Shown: positions 1 through 4,871, numbered from the stretch's first letter. The stretch: 5,634 nucleotides of DNA from Candidatus Falkowiibacteriota bacterium (GCA_017610485.1 JAFCBY010000076.1:1-5634), one strand, 5' to 3'. A program made the numbers and translations. The notes: generated from the letters alone by a model not told the origin.

Positions 1-1014
1 GAAGGGAACAAGGTGGTAAAAAATCCGGTTAGGAGACTCATCGAGAATCTTGACAGCTTGCCTTTTCCAGACAGGAAGTTGTTTGACAAAAGGCATTTGG
101 AATCCGAATCAGGAATGATTTTCATTACGGGAAGAGGCTGTCCCTTCAAATGCAGTTATTGTATCAACCACAAGCTTCACGAAATATACAAAGACTGTTC
201 CCCCTTTGTTAGGTTTAGAAGCGTTGAAAACGTCATTCAGGAAATAAAAAAGGTCAGGAAAGAGCTAGATTTTAATTCGATTTACTTTGGGGATGAGACG
301 TTCACGATTGGAAAAGAGCGCATCAAAAAGCTTTGCACTGCCCTAAAGGAACAGGTTAACCTTCCCTTTAGCATAATGACCAGGGCTGAAACCCTGGACC
401 GGGAAATTCTTACCTACCTGAAGATGGCTAATTGCAGCAGCATTGCTATCGGGATTGAAACAGGCAATGAAAAAATGCGTTTCGACGTGTTAAACAGGAA
501 GCTAAAAAACGAGACCATAATCAAGGCGTTCAAACTTGCCAAAGAGTTTGGGATTTACACCTATTCTTTTAACATGCTTGGGCTCCCGTTTGAGACCAAG
601 GAAACAATAATGGAAACAATAGAGTTGAATAGGCTGACCCAGCCTTCCAGCCTTCAAGCCACTATTTTTGCCCCGTTTAAGGGAACCAAACTGCGAGAGC
701 TGTGCGTTCAGAAAAACTGGCTGAGGGAGGAACCAAAAAGCGACTATTACACTGAGAGCTTTCTTGAAATGGATTCAATTTCCAGGGTGGAAATTGAGGC
801 GTTCCAAAAGATGTTTTGGATGTATTGCTATGCGCCCAAACCATTGTACCCCTTGTTGAATGCAGTTAGGTTTTCTTTGCAGTTGGCGCCAGACGTTCTA
901 AGACACAAGGTGGGTTTGGCTTTCGTTCGCCTTGGTCAAGTTTTTGGATTGGTTAAGAGGCTTGGGTTTAGGCAGACAGCAAAACAGATTTATAAAAAGT
1001 ACAGGGGGGCTTAA
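1..1014 (+). CDS. Radical SAM enzyme, B12-binding-type, 5'-truncated by window edge
   Basis: The frame is open to the first base of the window, so the N-terminus, probably a cobalamin-binding domain, lies outside. A GTG at 13 is unlikely to be the true start because the coding signal continues to its left. About 337 residues are visible. The linker NLDSLPFPDR is typical of the junction between B12-binding and radical SAM domains. It is followed by RGCPFKCSYC, the CX3CX2C motif for the [4Fe-4S] cluster (Cys47, 51 and 54 counted from base 1). Further on, YFGDETF and GIETGNE match the conserved strands of the radical SAM barrel, and NMLGLPFET is the usual late barrel motif. The C-terminal about 80 residues are basic and hydrophobic. 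The family performs radical methylations, ring closures and lipid or cofactor modifications; the substrate cannot be read from sequence. The stop lies 1 nt before the glycosyltransferase start, implying one operon. Confidence 0.88.
   Translation, partial: EGNKVVKNPVRRLIENLDSLPFPDRKLFDKRHLESESGMIFITGRGCPFKCSYCINHKLHEIYKDCSPFVRFRSVENVIQEIKKVRKELDFNSIYFGDETFTIGKERIKKLCTALKEQVNLPFSIMTRAETLDREILTYLKMANCSSIAIGIETGNEKMRFDVLNRKLKNETIIKAFKLAKEFGIYTYSFNMLGLPFETKETIMETIELNRLTQPSSLQATIFAPFKGTKLRELCVQKNWLREEPKSDYYTESFLEMDSISRVEIEAFQKMFWMYCYAPKPLYPLLNAVRFSLQLAPDVLRHKVGLAFVRLGQVFGLVKRLGFRQTAKQIYKKYRGA
1003..1009 (+). promoter_or_regulatory. Ribosome-binding site for the GT39-like gene
   Basis: AGGGGGG lies 6 nt upstream of the GTG at 1016 and inside the last codons of the radical SAM gene. 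It decides the start: the open frame extends back to 932, but those upstream codons overlap the radical SAM gene and lack a comparable site. Confidence 0.6.
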
Positions 1015-1015
1015 A

Positions 1016-2644
1016 GTGAAAAAGGTAGAAATTGCTTTGATCCTTATCCTGGTAATTGCATTTGCTTTTAGAGTAACGTATTTGACGGCCAACCCACCTC
1101 CCTCTTTGACTTGGAGCCACGACGTTATTACTGACACCCCTTGGAGGGCATTTGAGGCCAGGAACCTTGTTTTGTTTGGAAACATTCGCCCTCTGGGACA
1201 AGGCTATATGTTTTACACCAGTCCTGCTGCAACGGTTTTGTTTTCATCCGTTTTCGTGCTTTTTGGCATCGGGTATTTCCAGATTCGTTTAGCGTCCGTC
1301 ATGTTTGGAGTCCTGTCCCTATTAGTATTTTACTTTCTTTCGAAAGAGGTCTCAAATCAAAGAGTTGCAATGCTGGCCACCGTTTTCTTTGCATTTTCTT
1401 ATACAGCAATAATGTACAGCCGTATGGCCTTGATGGAAATCTTTATCACATTCTTTTTGCTCCTTTCCCTGTTTAGTTGGGTGAAAAGCGAAAAGTCTCA
1501 AGCCCCACTTATGCTTAGGGTTGCCTCTGTTCTGTTCTTTCTTGTTTCATTTTTGTTTAAGCCAACAGCGTTGGTTTTTACCCCGGTTTTGGTTGTTGCT
1601 TTCTTTTCTTCGAGGAAAAGAGGTTTGAACAAGCCAGGTTTTTTGCAGGGCTTGACCCTCTCACTGTTTGTGGCCGGCTTTCTTGCAATGGTCTCTTTTT
1701 TGGATTGGCGTTTCTTTGACTTTTCCGGAGATGTTTCCCCGGTAAAATTCGGCGCCTCCGCCTTTGTGTTGCTTCGAGGCATTGGGCTGTTTTTTGTAAA
1801 TAATTTTCTTATACAGTCCGCTGTCTTGTTTTTCCTTAGCATTGCAGGGCTCTTGCTCGTTACAAGGGAGTTTTTGAATAAAAGGTTCCTTTCTGAGCGA
1901 GGCCTGCTGTTGATGGGAGCCTGGCTCTTTTCCGGTGCCTTAAGCATTTCACTTCTGGCTTACCAGCCACCGCGCTATTTTCTTATTTTGCTGCCGCCGA
2001 TGTGTTTCCTGTCAGCGATCGTGCTAGAGCGTTTTAAGCTAGGAAAACAAGATTTTTTTAACAAGCGGTTTTCAAAACTATTTTTTGTTTGGAGTGCTTT
2101 AGGAAGCGTTGTTGCCTCGCTTTGGGTTAACAAGTTTGTTCTTTTATCGGACTTTGGCAGCCAGTCGATTTCGTCCTCGATTGTCAACATATTGTTTTTC
2201 GCGCTTGTGTTCTTCGCTCTTGCATGCCTTGTCAAATTTAAGAATTTTTCTTTTGGAAAAAAACCTAGGCGTTGGATTTTTTTGGCCGTTATATGCGTTT
2301 TCTTGCTTTCAAACATGGTTCCCTTCTTCCAGTGGGCTGGTTCTCCAAGCCACTCTTTAATCGAGTCCTCAAAGCAGTTTTCAGAGGACATTCCAAAGAA
2401 CAGTGTGGTTTTGGGCGAGTGGGTAGAAGTTTTTTGCATAGAGACTGTGTTCAAGTGCCTTTCGCTCTGGGACAATTTTGATACAAACCCCTTGGAAAAG
2501 TTTAAGCCGACCCATTTTCTTCTCTCTGAGCGGGATGAGGAAATTATCCACGAAAAGCATCCCGGCATGTTTGATGAGATTAGGCTTGTCAAAGTCTATG
2601 AAGTAAACGAGATTCCTTTCTCGCTGTACGAGGTGATTAAATGA
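1016..2644 (+). CDS. GT39/ArnT-like membrane glycosyltransferase
   Basis: The product is a 542-residue polytopic membrane protein of the GT-C fold, most like the PMT/ArnT (GT39, PMT_2) group that transfers sugars from polyprenyl-phosphate donors to lipids or proteins on the outer face of the membrane. The start is GTG 1016, supported by AGGGGGG 6 nt upstream. Helix 1 spans about residues 4-22. The following outer loop holds Asp36 and Asp40 (SHDVITD), where the family has its catalytic acidic residue, followed by the family-like stretch FEARNLVLFGN. About ten further hydrophobic segments follow, then a soluble C-terminal domain from about residue 450 that probably lies outside the cell. The gene is coupled to its neighbours: 1 nt after the radical SAM stop and a 4-nt ATGA overlap with the next gene. 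The acceptor is unknown; an envelope lipid or glycoprotein is an inference. Confidence 0.82.
   Translation: MKKVEIALILILVIAFAFRVTYLTANPPPSLTWSHDVITDTPWRAFEARNLVLFGNIRPLGQGYMFYTSPAATVLFSSVFVLFGIGYFQIRLASVMFGVLSLLVFYFLSKEVSNQRVAMLATVFFAFSYTAIMYSRMALMEIFITFFLLLSLFSWVKSEKSQAPLMLRVASVLFFLVSFLFKPTALVFTPVLVVAFFSSRKRGLNKPGFLQGLTLSLFVAGFLAMVSFLDWRFFDFSGDVSPVKFGASAFVLLRGIGLFFVNNFLIQSAVLFFLSIAGLLLVTREFLNKRFLSERGLLLMGAWLFSGALSISLLAYQPPRYFLILLPPMCFLSAIVLERFKLGKQDFFNKRFSKLFFVWSALGSVVASLWVNKFVLLSDFGSQSISSSIVNILFFALVFFALACLVKFKNFSFGKKPRRWIFLAVICVFLLSNMVPFFQWAGSPSHSLIESSKQFSEDIPKNSVVLGEWVEVFCIETVFKCLSLWDNFDTNPLEKFKPTHFLLSERDEEIIHEKHPGMFDEIRLVKVYEVNEIPFSLYEVIK
2630..2637 (+). promoter_or_regulatory. Strong ribosome-binding site for the small membrane protein
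   Basis: GAGGTGAT is a nearly full complement to the archaeal 16S rRNA 3' end. It ends 3 nt before the ATG at 2641 and lies within the last codons of the glycosyltransferase. It supports the reality of the short downstream gene. Confidence 0.65.
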
Positions 2645-2823
2645 GGGGAAATAAAAGGCTTGCTTTTGCTTTACTGTTGGCGGTGATTGGCTTAGCATTT
2701 TTATCCGCTTTCTTTTACAAATTGGTTAGTTACCGCATTTTCGTATTCTTGGGATGGTTACTGTCCGCACCCTATATTTATGCGTGGATAGTGCTCTTTA
2801 AGAAAAAAGAGAGCAAATTTTGA
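2641..2823 (+). CDS. Small two-helix membrane protein, unknown function
   Basis: A 60-residue protein that I do not recognise as a named family. It has a basic start (MRGNKR), two hydrophobic segments (about residues 7-29 and 32-53) and a basic tail (KKKESKF). By the positive-inside rule both ends should be cytoplasmic. It overlaps the glycosyltransferase stop by ATGA and has an excellent GAGGTGAT ribosome-binding site, so it is probably translated and coupled to the enzyme. An accessory or stabilising subunit of the glycosyltransferase is a reasonable guess from position only. It is the last gene before the terminator-like inverted repeat at 2856-2915. Confidence 0.65.
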   Translation: MRGNKRLAFALLLAVIGLAFLSAFFYKLVSYRIFVFLGWLLSAPYIYAWIVLFKKKESKF

Positions 2824-2850
2824 AAAGAGCAAAGCCAGCCAGCGGGCCCC

Positions 2851-2858
2851 TATATAAA
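2851..2858 (+). promoter_or_regulatory. TATA box upstream of tbp
   Basis: TATATAAA after a GC-rich stretch is the classical archaeal box A. It predicts a start near 2877-2883 and a leader of about 65-70 nt to the GTG at 2948. Further TATA-like strings follow: CTTTTTAAAC at 2861, CTTTTTAAT at 2882 and TTTAAAAAG at 2895. The promoter actually used is therefore uncertain, and several may act in tandem. Confidence 0.6.
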
Positions 2859-2915
2859 GGCTTTTTAAACCTTCCGAAACCCTTTTTAATTGGGTTTAAA
2901 AAGACCTTTTTTTTT
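2856..2915 (+). terminator. Long inverted repeat plus T9 tract between operon and tbp
   Basis: AAAGGCTTTTTAAACC (2856-2871) pairs with 2893-2909 over 16 bp with a single bulged A at 2904 and a 21-nt loop. The right arm runs directly into nine Ts (2907-2915). A stem followed by a T-tract is terminator-like and would end the 1-2823 operon. The same arms also contain CTTTTTAAA, the TATA-like element used elsewhere in this window, so the element may instead be, or also be, a tbp promoter or operator. An alternative shorter stem, AAACCC 2877-2882 with GGGTTT 2892-2897, competes for the right arm. Confidence 0.5.
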
Positions 2916-2947
2916 GAGGGTCTGTTTGCCTTGGGAGTTGATGCCTT

Positions 2948-3514
2948 GTGAAGTACACTATTGTTAATCTTGTTGCTTCTTCGAATTTGAACGCGACACT
3001 CGATCTCTACAATCTTGCGATAAGCATTTCAAACATTGAGTATGAGCCAGAACAGTTTCCTGGCGCGATTTTAAAGCTTAAGGAGCCAAAGGTGAGCATG
3101 CTCTTGTTCAAGAACGGAAAGGTCATCTGTTCTGGAGCAAGCAGCGAGGAACAGATTGCCCAGGCAATCAGAAAGGCAAGCAAGCTGATTCACGAAATCC
3201 AAAAGGAAGTAAAGGTTCAGAGGACTGTGAAGTACAATGTCGTGAACCTTGTTGCAACAGCCAATTTGAACCAGAATTTGGATTTGTTTGAGATAGCAAT
3301 GGACCTTGACAATGTCGAGTATGAGCCGGAACAGTTTCCTGGCGCGATTCTGAGAATTGCCGAACCCAAATTGACTTTGCTGCTGTTCAAGAACGGCAAA
3401 ATGATTTGTGCCGGTGCAAAAAAGGAAAGCCTGCTAAGAAAGGGCCTAAAGGTTGCCTCGGAATTGATCATTGACGCAAAGAAGAAGAAAAAGCCGGCCA
3501 AGAAGAAAAAGTAA
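2948..3514 (+). CDS. tbp: TATA-box-binding protein (TBP)
   Basis: A 188-residue general transcription factor that binds TATA boxes and recruits TFB and RNA polymerase. The start is GTG 2948: the in-frame TGA at 2939 rules out anything earlier, and GGGAG at 2933-2937 is a plausible ribosome-binding site. Two direct repeats (about residues 1-90 and 94-178) form the saddle. Each carries the central DNA-contacting Asn (N7, N100) and two intercalating Phe (F37/F54 and F130/F147) in the contexts EQFPGAI and LLFKNGK, as in other archaeal TBPs. The repeats are about 54% identical by my hand alignment, higher than I expect for TBP. A basic tail, five Lys, Pro-Ala, four Lys (178-188), follows the core. 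It may add non-specific DNA affinity; that is inference. Whether this is the only TBP of the genome cannot be seen here. Confidence 0.93.
   Translation: MKYTIVNLVASSNLNATLDLYNLAISISNIEYEPEQFPGAILKLKEPKVSMLLFKNGKVICSGASSEEQIAQAIRKASKLIHEIQKEVKVQRTVKYNVVNLVATANLNQNLDLFEIAMDLDNVEYEPEQFPGAILRIAEPKLTLLLFKNGKMICAGAKKESLLRKGLKVASELIIDAKKKKKPAKKKK
3038..3349 (+). repeat. Near-identical 33-nt DNA repeat inside the two TBP lobes
   Basis: Bases 3038-3070 and 3317-3349 differ at one of 33 positions (CCA versus CCG), exactly 279 nt or 93 codons apart. Both encode EYEPEQFPGAI. A second shared block, TGTTCAAGAACGG, encodes part of LLFKNG in both lobes. Third-position identity over this length suggests recent homogenisation or strong codon constraint. 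Confidence 0.75.
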
Positions 3515-3522
3515 TTATGACA

Positions 3523-3620
3523 GGGTCATCGAGCATCCGAAGGATGTGAAGATGGCCCAATCCTTGTTGCGCTACGCGCAACGGGCGTTGCCGGAACGGC
3601 AACAAGCCGGATTTGCGGCT
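3523..3620. other. Four back-to-back hairpins; possible structured RNA or REP-like element
   Basis: No convincing gene lies between tbp (ends 3514) and 3646. Instead four stems follow one another with 1-5 nt between them. Stem 1 is an 8-bp outer helix (3523-3530 with 3551-3558, one G-U) enclosing a 3x4 internal loop and CATCC-GAA-GGATG. Stem 2 is GTTGCGC-TAC-GCGCAAC (3566-3582), extendable by wobble pairs. Stem 3 is GTTGCCG-GAA-CGGCAAC (3587-3603). Stem 4 is AGCCG-GATTTG-CGGCT (3605-3620). Bases 3566-3610 are about 69% G+C, well above the surroundings. Stems 2 and 3 share the arms GTTGC/GCAAC, so they could swap partners. The asymmetric GAG/UGAA loop in stem 1 loosely resembles a kink-turn but I cannot confirm it. 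It could be a leader structure of the downstream gene, a small RNA, or a palindromic repeat cluster. Confidence 0.5.
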
Positions 3621-3634
3621 AAAGAAGAAAAAAT

Positions 3635-3639
3635 AGGTG
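3635..3639 (+). promoter_or_regulatory. Ribosome-binding site that points to the ACG start
   Basis: AGGTG lies 6 nt before ACG 3646, the same motif and spacing class used by other genes in the window. In this frame the GTG at 3637 is followed two codons later by TAA 3643-3645, so it cannot be the start. Confidence 0.55.
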
Positions 3640-3645
3640 TCTTAA

Positions 3646-4065
3646 ACGAAAGCCCTCCTCTTCCACTGCAAGCGCTACGCAACAGAGTTTGACAGCTTTT
3701 CCAACAGGCCAAGCAAGATAACGCCGGAAGAGCTCAAGGAAACAAGGCAGGAGTGCGATGACTGCATTGTGGCACTCGTAACCGTTGAAAAAAAGGACGA
3801 GCCTGTCCTTGTTGCACGCGGCCTCTCTGAGGAGGCTGTCAAAATGTGCAAAGAGGTTGGAAAGGAAAAAATTGTCATTGTGCCCTTTGCCCATTTGTCG
3901 AACAAAATAGCGGGCTCGGAGAAGGGCTTGAATGTGTTTAAGCTGGTTGAGGCAAAGTTAAAGGCAAAAAAGCTTGCTGTGAAGCGCGCCCACTTTGGCT
4001 CAAACAAGAGCCTTCTTCTCGACGTATTTGGCCACGCCGGAAACGTGAGATTTCGCGAATTCTAG
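3646..4065 (+). CDS. Stand-alone threonyl-tRNA synthetase editing domain (trans-editing deacylase), apparent ACG start
   Basis: A 139-residue protein resembling the N-terminal editing domain of archaeal threonyl-tRNA synthetase (D-aminoacyl-tRNA deacylase-like fold), which removes serine mischarged on tRNA-Thr. The first strand KALLFH matches the family's usual opening. The core motif is VPFAHLS with His83. RAHFGSNK carries Lys121. From memory these are the positions of the catalytic His and Lys in the Pyrococcus enzyme, which supports the chosen start. The frame begins directly after TAA 3643-3645 and the only codon in place of a start is ACG. GTG 3769 would remove the first 41 residues, including strand 1. 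There is no catalytic synthetase domain: TAG follows at 4063. Some archaea split editing and catalysis into two proteins. Val134 and Asn120 stand where the Pyrococcus enzyme has Glu and Tyr, so activity may be altered. ACG could be a sequence error for ATG. Confidence 0.75.
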   Translation, partial: TKALLFHCKRYATEFDSFSNRPSKITPEELKETRQECDDCIVALVTVEKKDEPVLVARGLSEEAVKMCKEVGKEKIVIVPFAHLSNKIAGSEKGLNVFKLVEAKLKAKKLAVKRAHFGSNKSLLLDVFGHAGNVRFREF

Positions 4066-4077
4066 CCCAAAAGCAAG

Positions 4078-4086
4078 CTTTTTAAT
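4078..4086 (+). promoter_or_regulatory. TATA box of the RelBE operon
   Basis: CTTTTTAAT in the context AAGCAAG-CTTTTTAA is nearly the same as the 5S rRNA promoter. Using the 5S spacing (32 nt from the C of the box to the RNA start), transcription should begin near 4110, within the GTATAC array. Confidence 0.65.
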
Positions 4087-4092
4087 TTGTTT

Positions 4093-4118
4093 GTATACTC
4101 ATGTATACATTAGTATAC
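4093..4118. promoter_or_regulatory. Three GTATAC operator half-turn repeats, likely antitoxin-binding site
   Basis: GTATAC occurs at 4093-4098, 4103-4108 and 4113-4118, that is, exactly every 10 bp on one face of the helix. The second sits in the perfect palindrome ATGTATACAT (4101-4110) and the third in TTAGTATACTAA (4110-4121). The array lies between the TATA box and the start codon, over the predicted transcription start. Ribbon-helix-helix antitoxins bind such tandem palindromes cooperatively to repress their own operon. That this one does is inference. Confidence 0.7.
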
Positions 4119-4121
4119 TAA

Positions 4122-4128
4122 GAGGTGG
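4122..4128 (+). promoter_or_regulatory. Ribosome-binding site of the antitoxin gene
   Basis: GAGGTGG lies 7 nt before GTG 4136 and 19 nt before ATG 4148. Its spacing favours GTG 4136 as the start and excludes the TTG at 4091, which lies in the operator. Confidence 0.65.
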
Positions 4129-4135
4129 TTTTTTT

Positions 4136-4375
4136 GTGGCATCTAGTATGGTAAGACTTGAAACTTCGACTAAAAAAGAGCTCGAGGCATTGAAGGAACA
4201 TCAGAGGGAGAGCTTTGACGACGTGATTTCAAAGCTGTTGGCGCTTGTCCCAGAGGGAGACGAGGAAGGGAAGTATTCCGACGAGTTTAGGGCAGGGCTC
4301 TTGGAAGCCCATTTTGAGGCCAAGCAGGGCAAGCTTATCCCTTTTGACAAGGTAAAGAAGGAACTCGGGCTTTGA
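4136..4375 (+). CDS. RelB-like antitoxin, ribbon-helix-helix type
   Basis: A 79-residue antitoxin predicted to bind and neutralise the RelE-like toxin encoded next and to repress the operon. The start is GTG 4136 (MASSMVRLETS), with GAGGTGG at good spacing; ATG 4148 is the alternative and gives 75 residues. The N-terminus reads as ribbon-helix-helix: strand MVRLETS, helix 1 KKELEALKE, helix 2 FDDVISKLL. This resembles short archaeal antitoxins with a sequence of the type LKxHxRESFDDVI. The C-terminal half (about residues 40-79) is charged, with EFRAGLLEAHFEAKQGK, and probably wraps the toxin. The stop codon lies 2 nt before the toxin ATG, so the two are co-translated. The upstream GTATAC array is the likely operator. 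The family label RelB is by partner and fold, not by a recognised RelB signature. Confidence 0.78.
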   Translation: MASSMVRLETSTKKELEALKEHQRESFDDVISKLLALVPEGDEEGKYSDEFRAGLLEAHFEAKQGKLIPFDKVKKELGL

Positions 4376-4377
4376 GC

Positions 4378-4635
4378 ATGTGGGAAATTTTTTTCACAAA
4401 AAAGGCAAGAGCGGACTTGCTTTCGCTTGAAAAGGAAATTGTAAAAAGAATCTTTTCAAAGCTTGAAAAGACAAAACACGATCCCGAAAGTGTTTTTGTA
4501 CGGCTTGTTGGCAGCAAATACTGCAAACTCAGGGTTGGCGACTACAGAGTTATCGCTTTTTTGAACAAGGAAGAAAAGCTTGTTGAAATTCGAAGAGTTG
4601 GCCACAGAAGGAATATTTACAGGGAAAACCCTTGA
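4378..4635 (+). CDS. RelE/ParE-superfamily toxin
   Basis: An 85-residue toxin whose family members are mostly ribosome-dependent mRNA endonucleases that stop translation. The start is ATG 4378, 2 nt after the antitoxin stop; the TTG at 4372 is less likely. The opening WEIFFTKKARADLLSLEKE is the classical strand-helix start of the family. The second half, KLRVGDYRVIAFLNKEEKLVEIRRVGHRRNIYR, shows the expected basic strand and the C-terminal VGHRRxIYR motif with the arginines and tyrosine that in RelE proteins bind and cut mRNA. The motif is complete, so the toxin looks active. ParE, which poisons gyrase, shares the fold, but this C-terminus is closer to RelE. No good ribosome-binding site is close, so translation probably depends on re-initiation after the antitoxin, which would keep toxin levels lower. 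Confidence 0.87.
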   Translation: MWEIFFTKKARADLLSLEKEIVKRIFSKLEKTKHDPESVFVRLVGSKYCKLRVGDYRVIAFLNKEEKLVEIRRVGHRRNIYRENP

Positions 4636-4643
4636 AAAGCAAG

Positions 4644-4652
4644 CTTTTTAAA
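4644..4652 (+). promoter_or_regulatory. TATA box of the 5S rRNA gene
   Basis: CTTTTTAAA is placed with its centre about 28 nt before the predicted 5S 5' end at 4676, the standard archaeal distance. The upstream AAGCAAG may act as the BRE. This is the best-anchored promoter of the window and was used to judge the others. Confidence 0.75.
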
Positions 4653-4675
4653 CCTAGCCAGACCCAATTATTATT

Positions 4676-4795
4676 GATTAGCGGCCATACCGCAGGGGAA
4701 ACACCTGGTCCCATCTCGAACCCAGAAGTTAAGACCTGCAGGGAATTGGGTTTCGCAGTGAGTTGTTGCTTGCAGCGGCCTGGACGCTGCTAATC
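4676..4795 (+). rRNA. rrf: 5S ribosomal RNA
   Basis: About 120 nt with the features of 5S rRNA. Terminal helix I is GATTAGC (4676-4682) paired with GCTAATC (4789-4795). The 5' region GCGGCCATACCGCAGGGGAA and the middle block ACACCTGGTCCCATCTCGAA, followed by CCCAGAAGTTAAG, are the conserved helix II / loop B / helix III signature of archaeal and bacterial 5S. It has its own TATA box and is not linked to 16S or 23S rRNA or to a tRNA within this window. Its exact 3' end is uncertain by a few bases, since no T-tract follows at once. Confidence 0.93.
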
Positions 4796-4804
4796 GTCCA
4801 CTTA

Positions 4805-4838
4805 TAGAATAGCTTAATAGCAAACGATTAGAATAGCT
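4805..4838. repeat. Short direct repeat downstream of 5S rRNA
   Basis: TAGAATAGCT occurs at 4805-4814 and 4829-4838, 24 bp apart start to start. The function is unknown; it may be part of the 5S trailer or termination region. Confidence 0.4.
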
Positions 4839-4841
4839 ACA

Positions 4842-4871
4842 TTAAGGGAAAAATCTGGCTTTTCCCCTTAA
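4842..4871. terminator. Hairpin in the 5S-abrB intergenic region
   Basis: TTAAGGGAAAA pairs with TTTTCCCCTTAA with a single bulged C and a loop of about 7 nt. It is a possible 5S trailer or termination structure about 47 nt after the mature end. No T-run follows, so the terminator role is weak. Confidence 0.35.

Larger units (their letters stand above)
4069..4651 (+). repeat. 17-bp perfect direct repeats bracketing the RelBE module
   Basis: AAAAGCAAGCTTTTTAA occurs exactly at 4069-4085 and again at 4635-4651, 566 bp apart. The first copy lies 4 nt after the editing-domain stop and is the relBE promoter. The second starts on the final A of the relE stop and is the 5S rRNA promoter. Identity ends sharply on both sides (C/G before, T/A after). 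Confidence 0.8.

Noticed and set aside
1498..1947. Long open frame on the minus strand inside the glycosyltransferase gene
   Set aside because: Its lysine-, threonine- and serine-rich product is the mirror of hydrophobic codons on the plus strand; no ribosome-binding site or domain. The same applies to minus-strand frames at 1975-2592, 3217-3501 and 4980-5282.
2941..2967. ATG 2941 as the start of tbp
   Set aside because: It is in a different frame and reaches a stop after eight codons; GTG 2948 is in the TBP frame.
3514..3645. Box C/D or H/ACA guide RNA in the hairpin region
   Set aside because: No RUGAUGA/CUGA pair and no properly placed ACA after a pocketed stem; only a loose kink-turn resemblance.
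3642..3650. Programmed frameshift at CTTAAAC joining an upstream frame to the editing domain
   Set aside because: Reaching the editing frame from the upstream open frame needs a +1 shift, whereas this string only loosely resembles a -1 slippery site, and the upstream frame is probably not coding.
3552..3692. Possible small protein starting at ATG 3552 (MAQSLLRYAQRALPERQQ...) between tbp and the editing gene
   Set aside because: It runs through three perfect hairpins and 46 nt into the editing-domain gene in another frame, has no clear ribosome-binding site and no recognised domain. Structure explains the region better.
3769..4065. GTG 3769 as the start of the editing-domain gene
   Set aside because: The codons before it (KALLFH... 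to CDDCI) are clear family sequence and form the first strand of the fold; a start here would remove it.
4093..4118. CRISPR-like array from the GTATAC repeats
   Set aside because: Repeats of 6 bp with 4-bp spacers are an operator-sized motif, far too short for CRISPR. No cas gene is present.
4091..4135. TTG 4091 as the antitoxin start
   Set aside because: These codons lie in the GTATAC operator and upstream of the GAGGTGG site. The predicted transcript begins after 4091.
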